From Astropecten irregularis (Eukaryota; Echinodermata; Asteroidea; Paxillosida; Astropectinidae): a stretch of DNA of 64,000 bases. A program made the translations under genes and the position numbers. Shown here piece by piece: positions 9,826 through 21,598 of the stretch. Under the pieces are notes generated by a model. The model was not told where the DNA came from. It ran no database searches and was given only the letters and a program-made list of their open reading frames with translations. Location of the stretch: the NCBI GenBank assembly GCA_963971285.1, contig OZ020244.1:31124001-31188000 (forward strand), written 5' to 3'. Within the stretch, counting starts at the first letter, position 1. The number at the start of each line of letters is the position of its first letter.

Positions 9826-11254
9826 TGTCCCTAATTACACATGACAAAGTTTATTGTCTCACACATACAACGTGCACTGTGTTCATCAGGTGCAGAGCAG
9901 GAAATAAATTCCCATAGGCTCCCATGCTAAATAGCCAATTTCAAGACATTATTAAAAACAATTTCGGAAGTTTCTCAGACACTCCAGCTATACACCAAAA
10001 TGAAGCTGAAAAATTCAATTTTCATTTTCTTTTCAATTTTCTGTAGGGTAACCAATGAATTTTTTGAAAAAAATCCATCCAAAGGAAAATACCCTGGAAA
10101 CGGCCATGTTGACTGGAACCAGGCTCAAAAAAATGTACCCCTGCCCTACAGGCCCAAGTAGAGCGAGTTTAGGGCCAGAATTCATCCAAACAGCTCAAAG
10201 TTGAAAGTCCAAACTCTGGCGACCGGGTTCCATCCATTTTCTTTACAAGACTTCCCATGTAGGGCCCAGCAAATGATTTTATAAACAAGATTTTGAGGGT
10301 ATACAAAAAATTTATCAGGTCCGCGGACTGAGCTGGACCTAGGCCTACTGGTCTGCAACAAGTGCGGTTCTAGAGCCAACATTTGGGGGGGGGGGCTAGT
10401 AGAGCCATAATTTTTTATTTTTCTTTGAGGTGGAGGTGGCTAGAAGACCAAATACTTTGGGTTCTTCTAACACTCGCTTCTGGTATGTCTTGATAGGGGT
10501 CGAAAAACATGCACATTATAGCCCACAAGACGCGTTTTTTATGTATTTGGCGCTTAATAACTGAAAAAATTCAGTATTTTCAAGAATTTGTTTTTCACTT
10601 GCATTTTATTTTTTTTGGGGGGGGGGGGGGGGGGGGTTGTTGGACATAATTTTGGGGAGGCTACAGCCCCTCCCCCCAGCCCCCCGTATATAGAACCGCG
10701 CCTGGTCTGCACCCATCAGTGTAATCATTAGCGTCGCTCTGTTGAGCTGCCATCTTAATGTACATAGGGCAATTCTCCTGTTGCTGAAAAAGTACAATAC
10801 ACACTGGAATAAGAACAGCTTTAAACGACGTCACATTCATTAGCCAATCAGTAGGGAAAGTTCTAATATCGTGAAACCAAACACTAATAAAGGCCAATCA
10901 CGTTTATTCCAATTTCCTGGCTCTTCCAACGCCAGCAGGTTTGTAATGTTTCTGGATTAAGCAGGTTAAACTTTCTGTTATGTTTCCTCTTACAGGTTAT
11001 GTCATACTTTGTCGGTTTTTAAAATCTTCTAAAAGACCAACAAGATTTTCGGTCGTTGTTTTACTAATTTCTGGATAAATACACCATTTCAGGCGGAAAT
11101 TTTTTAACGGTATGTTTCTACCATCACCATCATTGTTACTGCACGTTTCACGTTTTACATTGTCATCTATCTCCATAGTCCATACCCTGTAAGTTATACG
11201 TAAATCTGTGAACATTTCTGTTTTGGTTTCTTACCAAAGTATGATGCTACCTTT
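9824..11254. repeat. Array unit 1 (1431 bp)
   Basis: I set unit borders at AATGTCCCTAATTACAC, just after the MITE-A end. The order within a unit is: a block with an ATGAAGCTGAAA frame; CGGTTCTAGAGCCAACATTT with a first G tract; GGGGGCTAGAAG; AGACCCAATAC; GTCGAAAAACATGCAC; a second, longer G tract (10617-10636 here); a GGGGAGGCTACAGCCCC palindrome; CATTAGCCAATCAGTAGGG; and a shortened MITE-A. This unit differs from units 3-6 at many sites and is among the older ones. Confidence 0.9.
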
Positions 11255-13344
11255 AATGTCCCTAATTACACATGAAAAAGTTTATTGTCTCACACATACA
11301 ACGTGCACTGTGTTCATCAGGTGCAGAGCAGGAAATAAATTCCCATAGGCTCCCATGCTAAATAGCCAATTTCAAGACATTATTAAAAATAATTTCGGAA
11401 GTTTCTCAGACACTCCAGCTATACACCAAAATGAAGCTGAAAAATTCAATTTTCATTTTCTTTTCAATTTTCTGTAGGGTAACCAATGAATTTTTTGAAA
11501 AAAATCCATCCAAAGGAAAATACCCTGAAAACGGCCATGTTGACTGGAACCAGGCTCAAAAAATGTACCCCTGCCCTACAGGCCCAAGTAGAGCGAGTTT
11601 AGGGCCAGAATTCATCCAAACAGCTCAAAGTTGAAAGTCCAAACTCTGGCGACCGGGTTCCATCCATATTCTTTACAAGACTTCCCATGTATGGCCCAGC
11701 AAATGATTTTATAAACAAGATTTGAGGGTATACAAAAAATTAATCAGCTCCGCGGACTGATCTGGACCTAGGCCTACTGGTCTGCACCAGGTGCGGTTCT
11801 AGAGCCAACATTTTTTTTTTTGGGGGGGGCTAGTAGAGCCATAATTTTCTTCTTTTTTTTGAGGGGGAGGGGGCTAGAAGACCCAATACTTTGGGTTCTT
11901 CTAACACTCGCTTCTGGTATGTCTTGATAGGGGTCGAAAAACATGCACATTATAGCCCACAAGACGCGTTTTTTTATGTATTTGGCGCTTAATAACTGAA
12001 AAAAATCAGTATTTTCAAGAATTTGTTTTCACTTGCATTTTTTTTTTGGGGGGGGGGGGGGGGGTTTGGGTTTTAAGACATAATTTTGGGGAGGCTACAG
12101 CCCCTCCCCCAGCCCCCCGTAGAACCGCGCCTGGTCTGCACCCATCAGTGTAATCATTAGCGTCGCTCTGTTGAGCTGCCATCTTAATGTACATAAGGCA
12201 ATTCTCCTGTTGCTGAAAAAGTACAATACACACTGGAATAAGAACAGCTTAAAACGACGTCACATTCATTAGCCAATCAGTAGGGAAAGTTCTAATATCG
12301 TGAAACCAAACACTAATAAAGGCCAATCACGTTTATTACAATTTCCTGGCTCTTCCAACGCCAGCAGGTTTGTAATGTTTCTGGATTAAGCAGGTTAAAC
12401 TTTCTGTTATGTTTCCTCTTACAGGTTATGTCATACTTTGTCGGTTTTTAAAATCTTCTAAAAGACCAACAAGATTTTCGGTCGTTGTTTTACTAATTTC
12501 TGGATAAATACACCATTTCAGGCGGAAATTTTAACGGTATGTTAAAAAGACCCAATACTTTGGGTTCTTCTAACACTCGCTTCTGGTATGTCTTGATAGG
12601 GGTCGAAAAACATGCACATTATAGCCCACAAGACGCGTTTTTTATGTATTTGGCGCTTAATAACTGAAAAAATTCAGTATTTTCAAGAATTTGTTTTCAC
12701 TTGCATTTTTTTTTTGGGGGGGGGGGGTTTGGGTTGTTAGACATAATTTTGGGGAGGCTACAGCCCCTCCCCCAGCCCCCCGTAGAACCGCGCCTGGTCT
12801 GCACCCATCAGTGTAATCATTAGCGTCGCTCTGTTGAGCTGCCATCTTAATGTACATAAGGCAATTCTCCTGTTGCTGAAAAAGTACAATACACACTGGA
12901 ATAAGAACAGCTTAAAACGACGTCACATTCATTAGCCAATCAGTAGGGAAAGTTCTAATATCGTGAAACCAAACACTAATAAAGGCCAATCACGTTTATT
13001 CCAATTTCCTGGCTCTTCCAACGCCAGCAGGTTTGTAATGTTTCTGGATTAAGCAGGTTAAACTTTCTGTTATGTTTCCTCTTACAGGTTATGTCATACT
13101 TTGTCGGTTTTTAAAATCTTCTAAAAGACCAACAAGATTTTCGGTCGTTGTTTTACTAATTTCTGGATAAATACACCATTTCAGGCGGAAATTCTTAACG
13201 GTATGTTTCTACCATCACCACTTTTTTACTGCACGTTTCACGTTTTACATTGTTATCTATCTCCATAGTCCATACCCTGTAAGTTATACGTAAACCTGTC
13301 AACATTTCTGTTTTGGTTTCTTACCAAAGTATGATGCTACCTTT
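11255..13344. repeat. Array unit 2, with a 669-bp internal duplication (2090 bp)
   Basis: The first pass stops inside MITE-A at about 12542 (GGTATGTT) and jumps back to the AGACCCAATAC block that already occurred near 11879, so the segment from that block to MITE-A is present twice. 2090 minus 669 gives the normal unit length. An unequal exchange or replication slip between units explains this. Confidence 0.9.
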
Positions 13345-14768
13345 AATGTCCCTAATTACACATGATAAAGTTTATTGTCTCACACATACAACGTGCACTG
13401 TGTTCATCAGGTGCAGAGCAGTAAATAAATTCCCATAGGCCCCCATGCTAAATAGCCAATTTCAAGAAATTATTTAAAAAATACTCGGAAGTTTCTCAGA
13501 CATTCCAGCTATACACCAAAATGAAGCTGAAATATTCAATTTTCATTTTCTTTTCAATTTTCTGTAGGGTAACCAATGAATTTTTTGAAAAAAATCCATC
13601 CAAAGGAAAATACCCTGGAAACGGCCATGTTGACTTGAACCAGGCTCAAAAAATGTACCCCTGCCCTACAGGCCCAAGTAGAGCGAGTTTAGGGCCAGAA
13701 TTCATCCAAACAGCTCAAAGTTGAAAGTCCAAACTCTGGCGACCGGGTTCCATCCATTTTCTTTACAAGACTTCCCATGTATGGCCCAGCAAATGATTTT
13801 ATAAACAAGATTTTAAAGGGTATACAAAAATTAATCAGCGCCGCGGACTGATCTGGACCTAGGCCTACTGGTCTGCACCAGGTGCGGTTCTAGAGCCAAC
13901 ATTTGGGGGGGGGGGGGGGGGCTAGTAGAGCCATAATTTTTTTTTTTTATTGAGGGGGAGGGGGCTAGAAGACCCAATACTTTGGGTTCTTCTAACACTC
14001 GCTTCTGGTATGTCTTGATAGGGGTCGAAAAACATGCACATTATAGCCCACAAGACGCGTTTTTTATGTATTTGGCGCTTAATAACTGAAAAAATTCAGT
14101 ATTTTCAAGAATTTGTTTTCACTTGCATTTTTTTTTGGGGGGGGGGGGGGGTTTGGGTTGTTAGACATAATTTTGGGGAGGCTACAGCCCCTCCCCCAGC
14201 CCCCCGTAGAACCGCGCCTGGTCTGCACCCATCAGTGTAATCATTAGCGTCGCTCTGTTGAGCTGCCATCTTAATGTACATAAGGCAATTCTCCTGTTGC
14301 TGAAAAAGTACAATACACACTGGAATAAGAACAGCTTAAAACGACGTCACATTCATTAGCCAATCAGTAGGGAAAGTTCTAATATCGTGAAACCAAACAC
14401 TAATAAAGGCCAATCACGTTTATTCCAATTTCCTGGCTCTTCCAACGCCAGCAGGTTTGTAATGTTTCTGGATTAAGCAGGTTAAACTTTCTGTTATGTT
14501 TCCTCTTACAGGTTATGTCATACTTTGTCGGTTTTTAAAATCTTCTAAAAGACCAACAAGATTTTCGGTCGTTGTTTTACTAATTTCTGGATAAATACAC
14601 CATTTCAGGCGGAAATTCTTAACGGTATGTTTCTACCATCACCACTTTTTTACTGCACGTTTCACGTTTTACATTGTTATCTATCTCCATAGTCCATACC
14701 CTGTAAGTTATACGTAAACCTGTCAACATTTCTGTTTTGGTTTCTTACCAAAGTATGATGCTACCTTT
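13345..14768. repeat. Array unit 3 (1424 bp)
   Basis: First of the homogeneous units. It shares with units 4-6 changes absent from units 1-2, such as CCACTTTTTTACTGC in the MITE-A part, AAACCTGTCAACATT near its end, and CAGACATTCCAGC. It differs from units 4-5 mainly in G- and T-tract lengths and a few substitutions (AATATTCAATT, ACTTGAACC). Confidence 0.9.
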
Positions 14769-16187
14769 AATGTCCCTAATTACACATGAAAAAGTTTATT
14801 GTCTCACACATACAACGTGCACTGTGTTCATCAGGTGCAGAGCAGTAAATAAATTCCCATAGGCCCCCATGCTAAATAGCCAATTTCAAGAAATTATTTA
14901 AAAAATACTCGGAAGTTTCTCAGACATTCCAGCTATACACCAAAATGAAGCTGAAAAATTCAATTTTCATTTTCTTTTCAATTTTCTGTAGGGTAACCAA
15001 TGAATTTTTTGAAAAAAATCCATCCAAAGGAAAATACCCTGGAAACGGCCATGTTGACTGGAACCAGGCTCAAAAAATGTACCCCTGCCCTACAGGCCCA
15101 AGTAGAGCGAGTTTAGGGCCAGAATTCATCCAAACAGCTCAAAGTTGAAAGTCCAAACTCTGGCGACCGGGTTCCATCCATTTTCTTTACAAGACTTCCC
15201 ATGTATGGCCCAGCAAATGATTTTATAAACAAGATTTTAAAGGGTATACAAAAATTAATCAGCGCCGCGGACTGATCTGGACCTAGGCCTACTGGTCTGC
15301 ACCAGGTGCGGTTCTAGAGCCAACATTTGGGGGGGGGGGGGGGCTAGTAGAGCCATAATTTTTTTTTTTTATTGAGGGGGAGGGGGCTAGAAGACCCAAT
15401 ACTTTGGGTTCTTCTAACACTCGCTTCTGGTATGTCTTGATAGGGGTCGAAAAACATGCACATTATAGCCCACAAGACGCGTTTTTTATGTATTTGGCGC
15501 TTAATAACTGAAAAAATTCAGTATTTTCAAGAATTTGTTTTCACTTGCATTTTTTTTTGGGGGGGGGGGGTTTGGGTTGTTAGACATAATTTTGGGGAGG
15601 CTACAGCCCCTCCCCCAGCCCCCCGTAGAACCGCGCCTGGTCTGCACCCATCAGTGTAATCATTAGCGTCGCTCTGTTGAGCTGCCATCTTAATGTACAT
15701 AAGGCAATTCTCCTGTTGCTGAAAAAGTACAATACACACTGGAATAAGAACAGCTTAAAACGACGTCACATTCATTAGCCAATCAGTAGGGAAAGTTCTA
15801 ATATCGTGAAACCAAACACTAATAAAGGCCAATCACGTTTATTCCAATTTCCTGGCTCTTCCAACGCCAGCAGGTTTGTAATGTTTCTGGATTAAGCAGG
15901 TTAAACTTTCTGTTATGTTTCCTCTTACAGGTTATGTCATACTTTGTCGGTTTTTAAAATCTTCTAAAAGACCAACAAGATTTTCGGTCGTTGTTTTACT
16001 AATTTCTGGATAAATACACCATTTCAGGCGGAAATTCTTAACGGTATGTTTCTACCATCACCACTTTTTTACTGCACGTTTCACGTTTTACATTGTTATC
16101 TATCTCCATAGTCCATACCCTGTAAGTTATACGTAAACCTGTCAACATTTCTGTTTTGGTTTCTTACCAAAGTATGATGCTACCTTT
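14769..16187. repeat. Array unit 4 (1419 bp)
   Basis: Almost identical by eye to units 3 and 5. The differences I notice are in homopolymer lengths of the G and T tracts. Confidence 0.9.
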
Positions 16188-17606
16188 AATGTCCCTAATT
16201 ACACATGAAAAAGTTTATTGTCTCACACATACAACGTGCACTGTGTTCATCAGGTGCAGAGCAGTAAATAAATTCCCATAGGCCCCCATGCTAAATAGCC
16301 AATTTCAAGAAATTATTTAAAAAATACTCGGAAGTTTCTCAGACATTCCAGCTATACACCAAAATGAAGCTGAAAAATTCAATTTTCATTTTCTTTTCAA
16401 TTTTCTGTAGGGTAACCAATGAATTTTTTGAAAAAAATCCATCCAAAGGAAAATACCCTGGAAACGGCCATGTTGACTGGAACCAGGCTCAAAAAATGTA
16501 CCCCTGCCCTACAGGCCCAAGTAGAGCGAGTTTAGGGCCAGAATTCATCCAAACAGCTCAAAGTTGAAAGTCCAAACTCTGGCGACCGGGTTCCATCCAT
16601 TTTCTTTACAAGACTTCCCATGTATGGCCCAGCAAATGATTTTATAAACAAGATTTTAAAGGGTATACAAAAATTAATCAGCGCCGCGGACTGATCTGGA
16701 CCTAGGCCTACTGGTCTGCACCAGGTGCGGTTCTAGAGCCAACATTTGGGGGGGGGGGGGGCTAGTAGAGCCATAATTTTTTTTTTTTTATTGAGGGGGA
16801 GGGGGCTAGAAGACCCAATACTTTGGGTTCTTCTAACACTCGCTTCTGGTATGTCTTGATAGGGGTCGAAAAACATGCACATTATAGCCCACAAGACGCA
16901 TTTTTTATGTATTTGGCGCTTAATAACTGAAAAAATTCAGTATTTTCAAGAATTTGTTTTCACTTGCATTTTTTTTTGGGGGGGGGGGGGTTTGGGTTGT
17001 TAGACATAATTTTGGGGAGGCTACAGCCCCTCCCCCAGCCCCCCGTAGAACCGCGCCTGGTCTGCACCCATCAGTGTAATCATTAGCGTCGCTCTGTTGA
17101 GCTGCCATCTTAATGTCATAAGGCAATTCTCCTGTTGCTGAAAAAGTACAATACACACTGGAATAAGAACAGCTTAAAACGACGTCACATTCATTAGCCA
17201 ATCAGTAGGGAAAGTTCTAATATCGTGAAACCAAACACTAATAAAGGCCAATCACGTTTATTCCAATTTCCTGGCTCTTCCAACGCCAGCAGGTTTGTAA
17301 TGTTTCTGGATTAAGCAGGTTAAACTTTCTGTTATGTTTCCTCTTACAGGTTATGTCATACTTTGTCGGTTTTTAAAATCTTCTAAAAGACCAACAAGAT
17401 TTTCGGTCGTTGTTTTACTAATTTCTGGATAAATACACCATTTCAGGCGGAAATTCTTAACGGTATGTTTCTACCATCACCACTTTTTTACTGCACGTTT
17501 CACGTTTTACATTGTTATCTATCTCCATAGTCCATACCCTGTAAGTTATACGTAAACCTGTCAACATTTCTGTTTTGGTTTCTTACCAAAGTATGATGCT
17601 ACCTTT
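16188..17606. repeat. Array unit 5 (1419 bp)
   Basis: Same length as unit 4 and nearly identical. Noted differences: AAGACGCATTTTT where others have AAGACGCGTTTTT, and loss of one base in TTAATGTCATAAGG. Confidence 0.9.
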
Positions 17607-18593
17607 AATGTCCCTAATTACACATGAAAAAGTTTATTGTCTCACACATACAACGTGCACTGTGTTCATCAGGTGCAGAGCAGTAAATAAATTCCCATAG
17701 GCCCCCATGCTAAATAGCCAATTTCAAGAAATTATTTAAAAAATACTCGGAAGTTTCTCAGACATTCCAGCTATACACCAAAATGAAGCTGAAAAATTCA
17801 ATTTTCATTTTCTTTTCAATTTTCTGTAGGGTAACCAATGAATTTTTTGAAAAAAATCCATCCAAAGGAAAATACCCTGGAAACGGCCATGTTGACTGGA
17901 ACCAGGCTCAAAAAATGTACCCCTGCCCTACAGGCCCAAGTAGAGCGAGTTTAGGGCCAGAATTCATCCAAACAGCTCAAAGTTGAAAGTCCAAACTCTG
18001 GCGACCGGGTTCCATCCATTTTCTTTACAAGACTTCCCATGTATGGCCCAGCAAATGATTTTATAAACAAGATTTTAAAGGGTATACAAAAATTAATCAG
18101 CTCTGCGGACTGATCTGGACCTAGGCCTACTGGTCTGCACCAGGTGCGGTTCTAGAGCCAACATTTGGGGGGGGGGGGGGGGGGGGCTAGTAGAGCCATA
18201 ATTTTTTTTTTTTATTATTGAGGGGGAGGGGGCTAGAAGACCCAATACTTTGGGTTCTTCTAACACTCGCTTCTGGTATGTCTTGATAGGGGTCGAAAAA
18301 CATGCACATTATAGCCCACAAGACGCGTTTTTTTTATGTATTTGGCGCTTAATAACTGAACAAATTCAGTATTTTCAAGAATTTGTTTTTCACTTGCATT
18401 TTTCTTTGGGGGGGGGGGGGGGGGGGGGGGGGGGTTGTTAGACATAATTTTGGGAGGCTACAGCCCCTCCCCCAGCCCCTCGTAGAACCGCTCCTGGTCT
18501 GCACCCATCAGTGTAATCATTAGCGTCGCTCTGTTGAGCTGGGCAAATGCAAGGGAGTTCTCCTATTGCTGGAAAAGTACAATACACACTTTT
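17607..18593. repeat. Array unit 6, truncated on the right
   Basis: Follows unit 5 until the block CTGTTGAGCTG at about 18540, then degrades (CTCCTATTGCTGGAAAAGT) and ends at a T run near 18593. Its second G tract is 27 bases (18408-18434), the longest in the window. It has no MITE-A part. Confidence 0.85.
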
Positions 18594-18869
18594 TTTAATG
18601 GAAAATCGCAAGAATAGAACAATGCGACCGAGAATTAAACAAAAAGAAGAAATATCTTTTAACATTCTACAGTTTTTGATAATTGATCATTATTATTATT
18701 AATTAAAATTGATTTACTCTTTTTTGAGATTACATTAATTTTTATAACGATTCAAACACAAAGCTCTAGTGCTCAACCGTTTTGTAGGACTAACTCCATT
18801 AATTAATTGAGGGCGCTATACGATGGGAGGCGTCAGAGGCGTGATTTCCTGCTCTGAAAGTCTAAAACA

Positions 18870-19309
18870 ATGTGGCGGCTATTTCAATTGCTCCGTGTCA
18901 AAAATTCCAGTTTCGTTACGTTCATGTAAGTATGAGTAATAATTTGTTGGTTAGTAGTCTGAATTTTATTTGGCTGCTGAGTTCAAACATTTCCAACAAG
19001 TGTCGTATTAAGACACAAACAGTGAACTGTGAACATTCTTACTTTTGCTTGAACTAAAACACTCACTTCACTAGCCTACTTAACTTTGTTTGCAATGTTC
19101 AACCCGGAAGTGTGAAGTAACTACGCATACGGGCATTTCGGGACAGTTCATCCTCTAACGTTTTACACGAAGTGTCAAGTGTTGTTCTGGAGCATGGAGA
19201 AATTGCCTGTGCACAAAAACTGGACCAACTGGCAACTGCAGCTTTGGGAATATTACATGTATGGCTTGAACATGTGCCAATAAAAAAAAACTGTACATGG
19301 AGATTGTGA
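18870..19309 (+). CDS. Candidate two-exon small protein, unrecognised
   Basis: An ATG at 18870 opens a 56-nt exon ending at a strong donor GTAAGT (18926). An acceptor CAG at 19144-19146 continues in frame from 19147 to a TGA at 19307-19309, giving 72 residues. The product would start MWRLFQLLRVKNSSF, basic and hydrophobic like a mitochondrial presequence, followed by a helical stretch around EHGEIACAQKLDQL. I recognise no family. The acceptor has a poor pyrimidine tract, and the last codons cross a run of nine A. It may instead be the first exon of something else, or chance. Confidence 0.2.
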
Positions 19310-19857
19310 TTCTACCCACTTCCTCAAACTGATTCAGGGTTAAAAACAGGTTTTTTGGTTTGTATGCAAATTAGCATTTCCATATTCATGAGGCTCAAAA
19401 CTGTGATGTCATCTGAGTAACTGAGAGCAGTAACCCAATTGATTTGTGCACAAAAAGTTATGGTTGTTTTATAGGTTTTCTGAAGGACCTTTTCCTCCTC
19501 AATGGGTTTTATTTTGCCAAATATGTTCCTTTCACTCAACTGGTGGTGTAATTTTTTTTACCAAACCATTTTTGTAGGTCAAGTTTGCCTCTTAATTTTT
19601 TATGTTTTTTCAAATATTTTTGCTGTTGGTTCCCTACATGAGTATGTGTGAAAATCCTGCATTTTACAAAGGCATTCAAATGAAAACCAAATGCTGGTTT
19701 GAAACCAAAATAAGACTTGCCATTCATTATCTGTCAGTATATTCTCTGTATGAAGGCAATAAAATGAAAAAGCACTGCAGGAACCCTTTAAGGGCAAAAT
19801 TGCCAGCATCCAACTTTTGGTACTGTCAACTGTATGTGGACAAGTGGTTCTCCAAAC

Positions 19858-20190
19858 TATAGCTCAGCGCGGAGTGACATCATTCCGACTCCCCAACCTT
19901 GGAGCAATGAAAACAAAGCAGCAAGTTGTATGGTTTTTAAGACAAAAAGCTACGAGAATTGTTTTACGGTACTTCAAAGAAGGAAGTTGTCTGAGGAAAA
20001 ACTAGGACTCGACAATGAAAGTCGTACAGAACAAGATTTCTGCTTCTTGACAAAAATATTCAGAAAACAATTCTCAACAACGGACGATTTGTGCGTGATT
20101 TGTACGTAGCTTGCACCATCTACATGTTGGTTTTCATCGGTTGTCAAGTTCATGAGAATGAAAGTACCCGGATGTCTGCGCTGATCTGTA
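19858..20190. repeat. Dispersed repeat G, copy 1
   Basis: Starts TAGCTCAGCGCGGAGTGAC and runs through AAGACAAAAAGCTACGAG, GGACTCGACAATGAAAGTCG and CATGTTGGTTTTCATCGG to TGTCTGCGCTGATCTG. A second copy in the same orientation lies at 43932-44270 in RELN intron 7. It has no coding motif; its nature is unknown. Confidence 0.75.
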
Positions 20191-21480
20191 GGAAAGGAAA
20201 AGTGGTTTTTAAAACTATAAAGTAACTTTATAGGGGCGTTACTGGAGATAAGTACACTCAGGTAAGCCGGTACCCAGCTTCCACAGTAAACAAACTCACT
20301 AATATGACTCTAAGTCTTCATCTGGTCTGGGTACCAGGTAACCTATAGTAATCTCCGGTAACGCCGTTATACAGTTATAGGAAAGGACAGCAACTTTTTA
20401 TAGCTTCTAAGTTCTAATTCTTCTGCTCCCAAACGATATTCAAGTTTTTAACTTTCAGCAAGTATTCACGAGTCTTAAAACCCTAGATAGGAGAAATTTC
20501 TCCAATATTTCAGTGAAAAAAGTACAATTTTCTCACCTATATAGAAACCACTTGTACAAAATTTCCAAACTATTTTATTACGCCGATTGTGTAGTTTTTC
20601 CCAAAGTGATTTTTTTACTTTCTTTTTTAATAGCTTATACTAAAGTTCTAGTTTCTACCGTTTTAAAATGAGATTTGTGACATTAAGTAAATTGTTCAAT
20701 GAGTAATTAAAACCTAGAGATTGAACAAATGTCAATAATATTTCAGTGTAAAAAAAGGAATTTTCTTAATTGCCTGTTGTAAACTATCAGTCTAATTGTG
20801 TCATTTTACCCATGGATGATTTCTCTAAAAAAAAAAAAATGAAAACCCTACCCGCTTTCCCACAAATAAGGAGTTAGGCTGATGTAGCGGTTCTTTCCCT
20901 GCCTGCAAGTACCACCTGTCATTGTTGATGGCAACTGGTAGGAAAGAGTAATTATGAGAAAAAAATAATCATACAATTTTTTAACCGGAAAATAGAGGGC
21001 GCCAATAAAAAACAACAGCATGATCTCCAAAATTTGGCCTTGTGATCTTTTACTTGGTTTGTGCACCAGCAGATACTGGGTTGGTAAACAACCCTGCTGA
21101 ACCAGGGCAGTCATACGCTTTGTCAATTACTATGCATAATGCACCAGGCCTTGAATTAATTTTGTTCCCCACCCAACCAAGGCCATGGCCTCTCCAGGTG
21201 CTAATTGCCCCATGGTCTTGGCTTTGGTGACCCCCTTCCAATTATCTCTTAGACATTTGTAGCTCCCCTGTGGCATTGTGAAGTCAACCTTGCCCCCATC
21301 TAGAAGAAACTTCAAGGTCTGATTGATTTGATGGTGTGTACGGCTCTTAGGAGTACCCTTTTTTTTCCAAGCACCAATCTGGGAGCGATAATTGATTCAT
21401 CAAGGACCTTTGATCATAACTTTTTTGGGGGGTTAAATTGGGAATGATTTCCAAAACCTCAATCTAGGCCTAATAAAAAG

Positions 21481-21598
21481 TAATTGAAAAGTGAACAAAG
21501 AATCATTTACTGGAGCGGGATTCAAATCGGCGACCTCCTGAATACCGTACAGACGGCAATGCTCTACCAACTGAGCCATCCAGCCCTACGTTGGTGGT
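21481..21598 (-). mobile_element. T1 tRNA-like repeat, copy a
   Basis: Read on the minus strand: a tRNA-like body GGCTGGATGGCTCAGTTGG (A box), then GATTTGAATCCCGC (B box), then the family tail ending TTTGTTCACTTTTCAAT. The anticodon arm is altered. It is a repeat, not a functional tRNA gene. Confidence 0.7.

Larger units (their letters stand above)
18594..21480. other. Mostly gene-free region right of the array
   Basis: Apart from the weak two-exon candidate at 18870-19309, I see repeats only. 19858-20190 is one of two copies of a 330-bp dispersed repeat. 20228-20375 is a foldback with ends GGGGCGTTACTGGAGAT and ATCTCCGGTAACGCC. 20840-21320 contains minus-strand open frames of 60-90 codons without recognisable motifs. 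Confidence 0.45.

Noticed and set aside
10000-17986. Recurrent 67-codon frame starting MKLKNSIF in each array unit
   Set aside because: Conserved only because the units are recent copies; no substitution pattern or motif points to a protein. The proline-rich minus-strand frames are the G tracts read backwards.
20848-21315. Minus-strand gene (frames of 60-92 codons)
   Set aside because: Frames are short, overlap in different phases and lack motifs or clear splice sites; the stretch looks like old repeat DNA.
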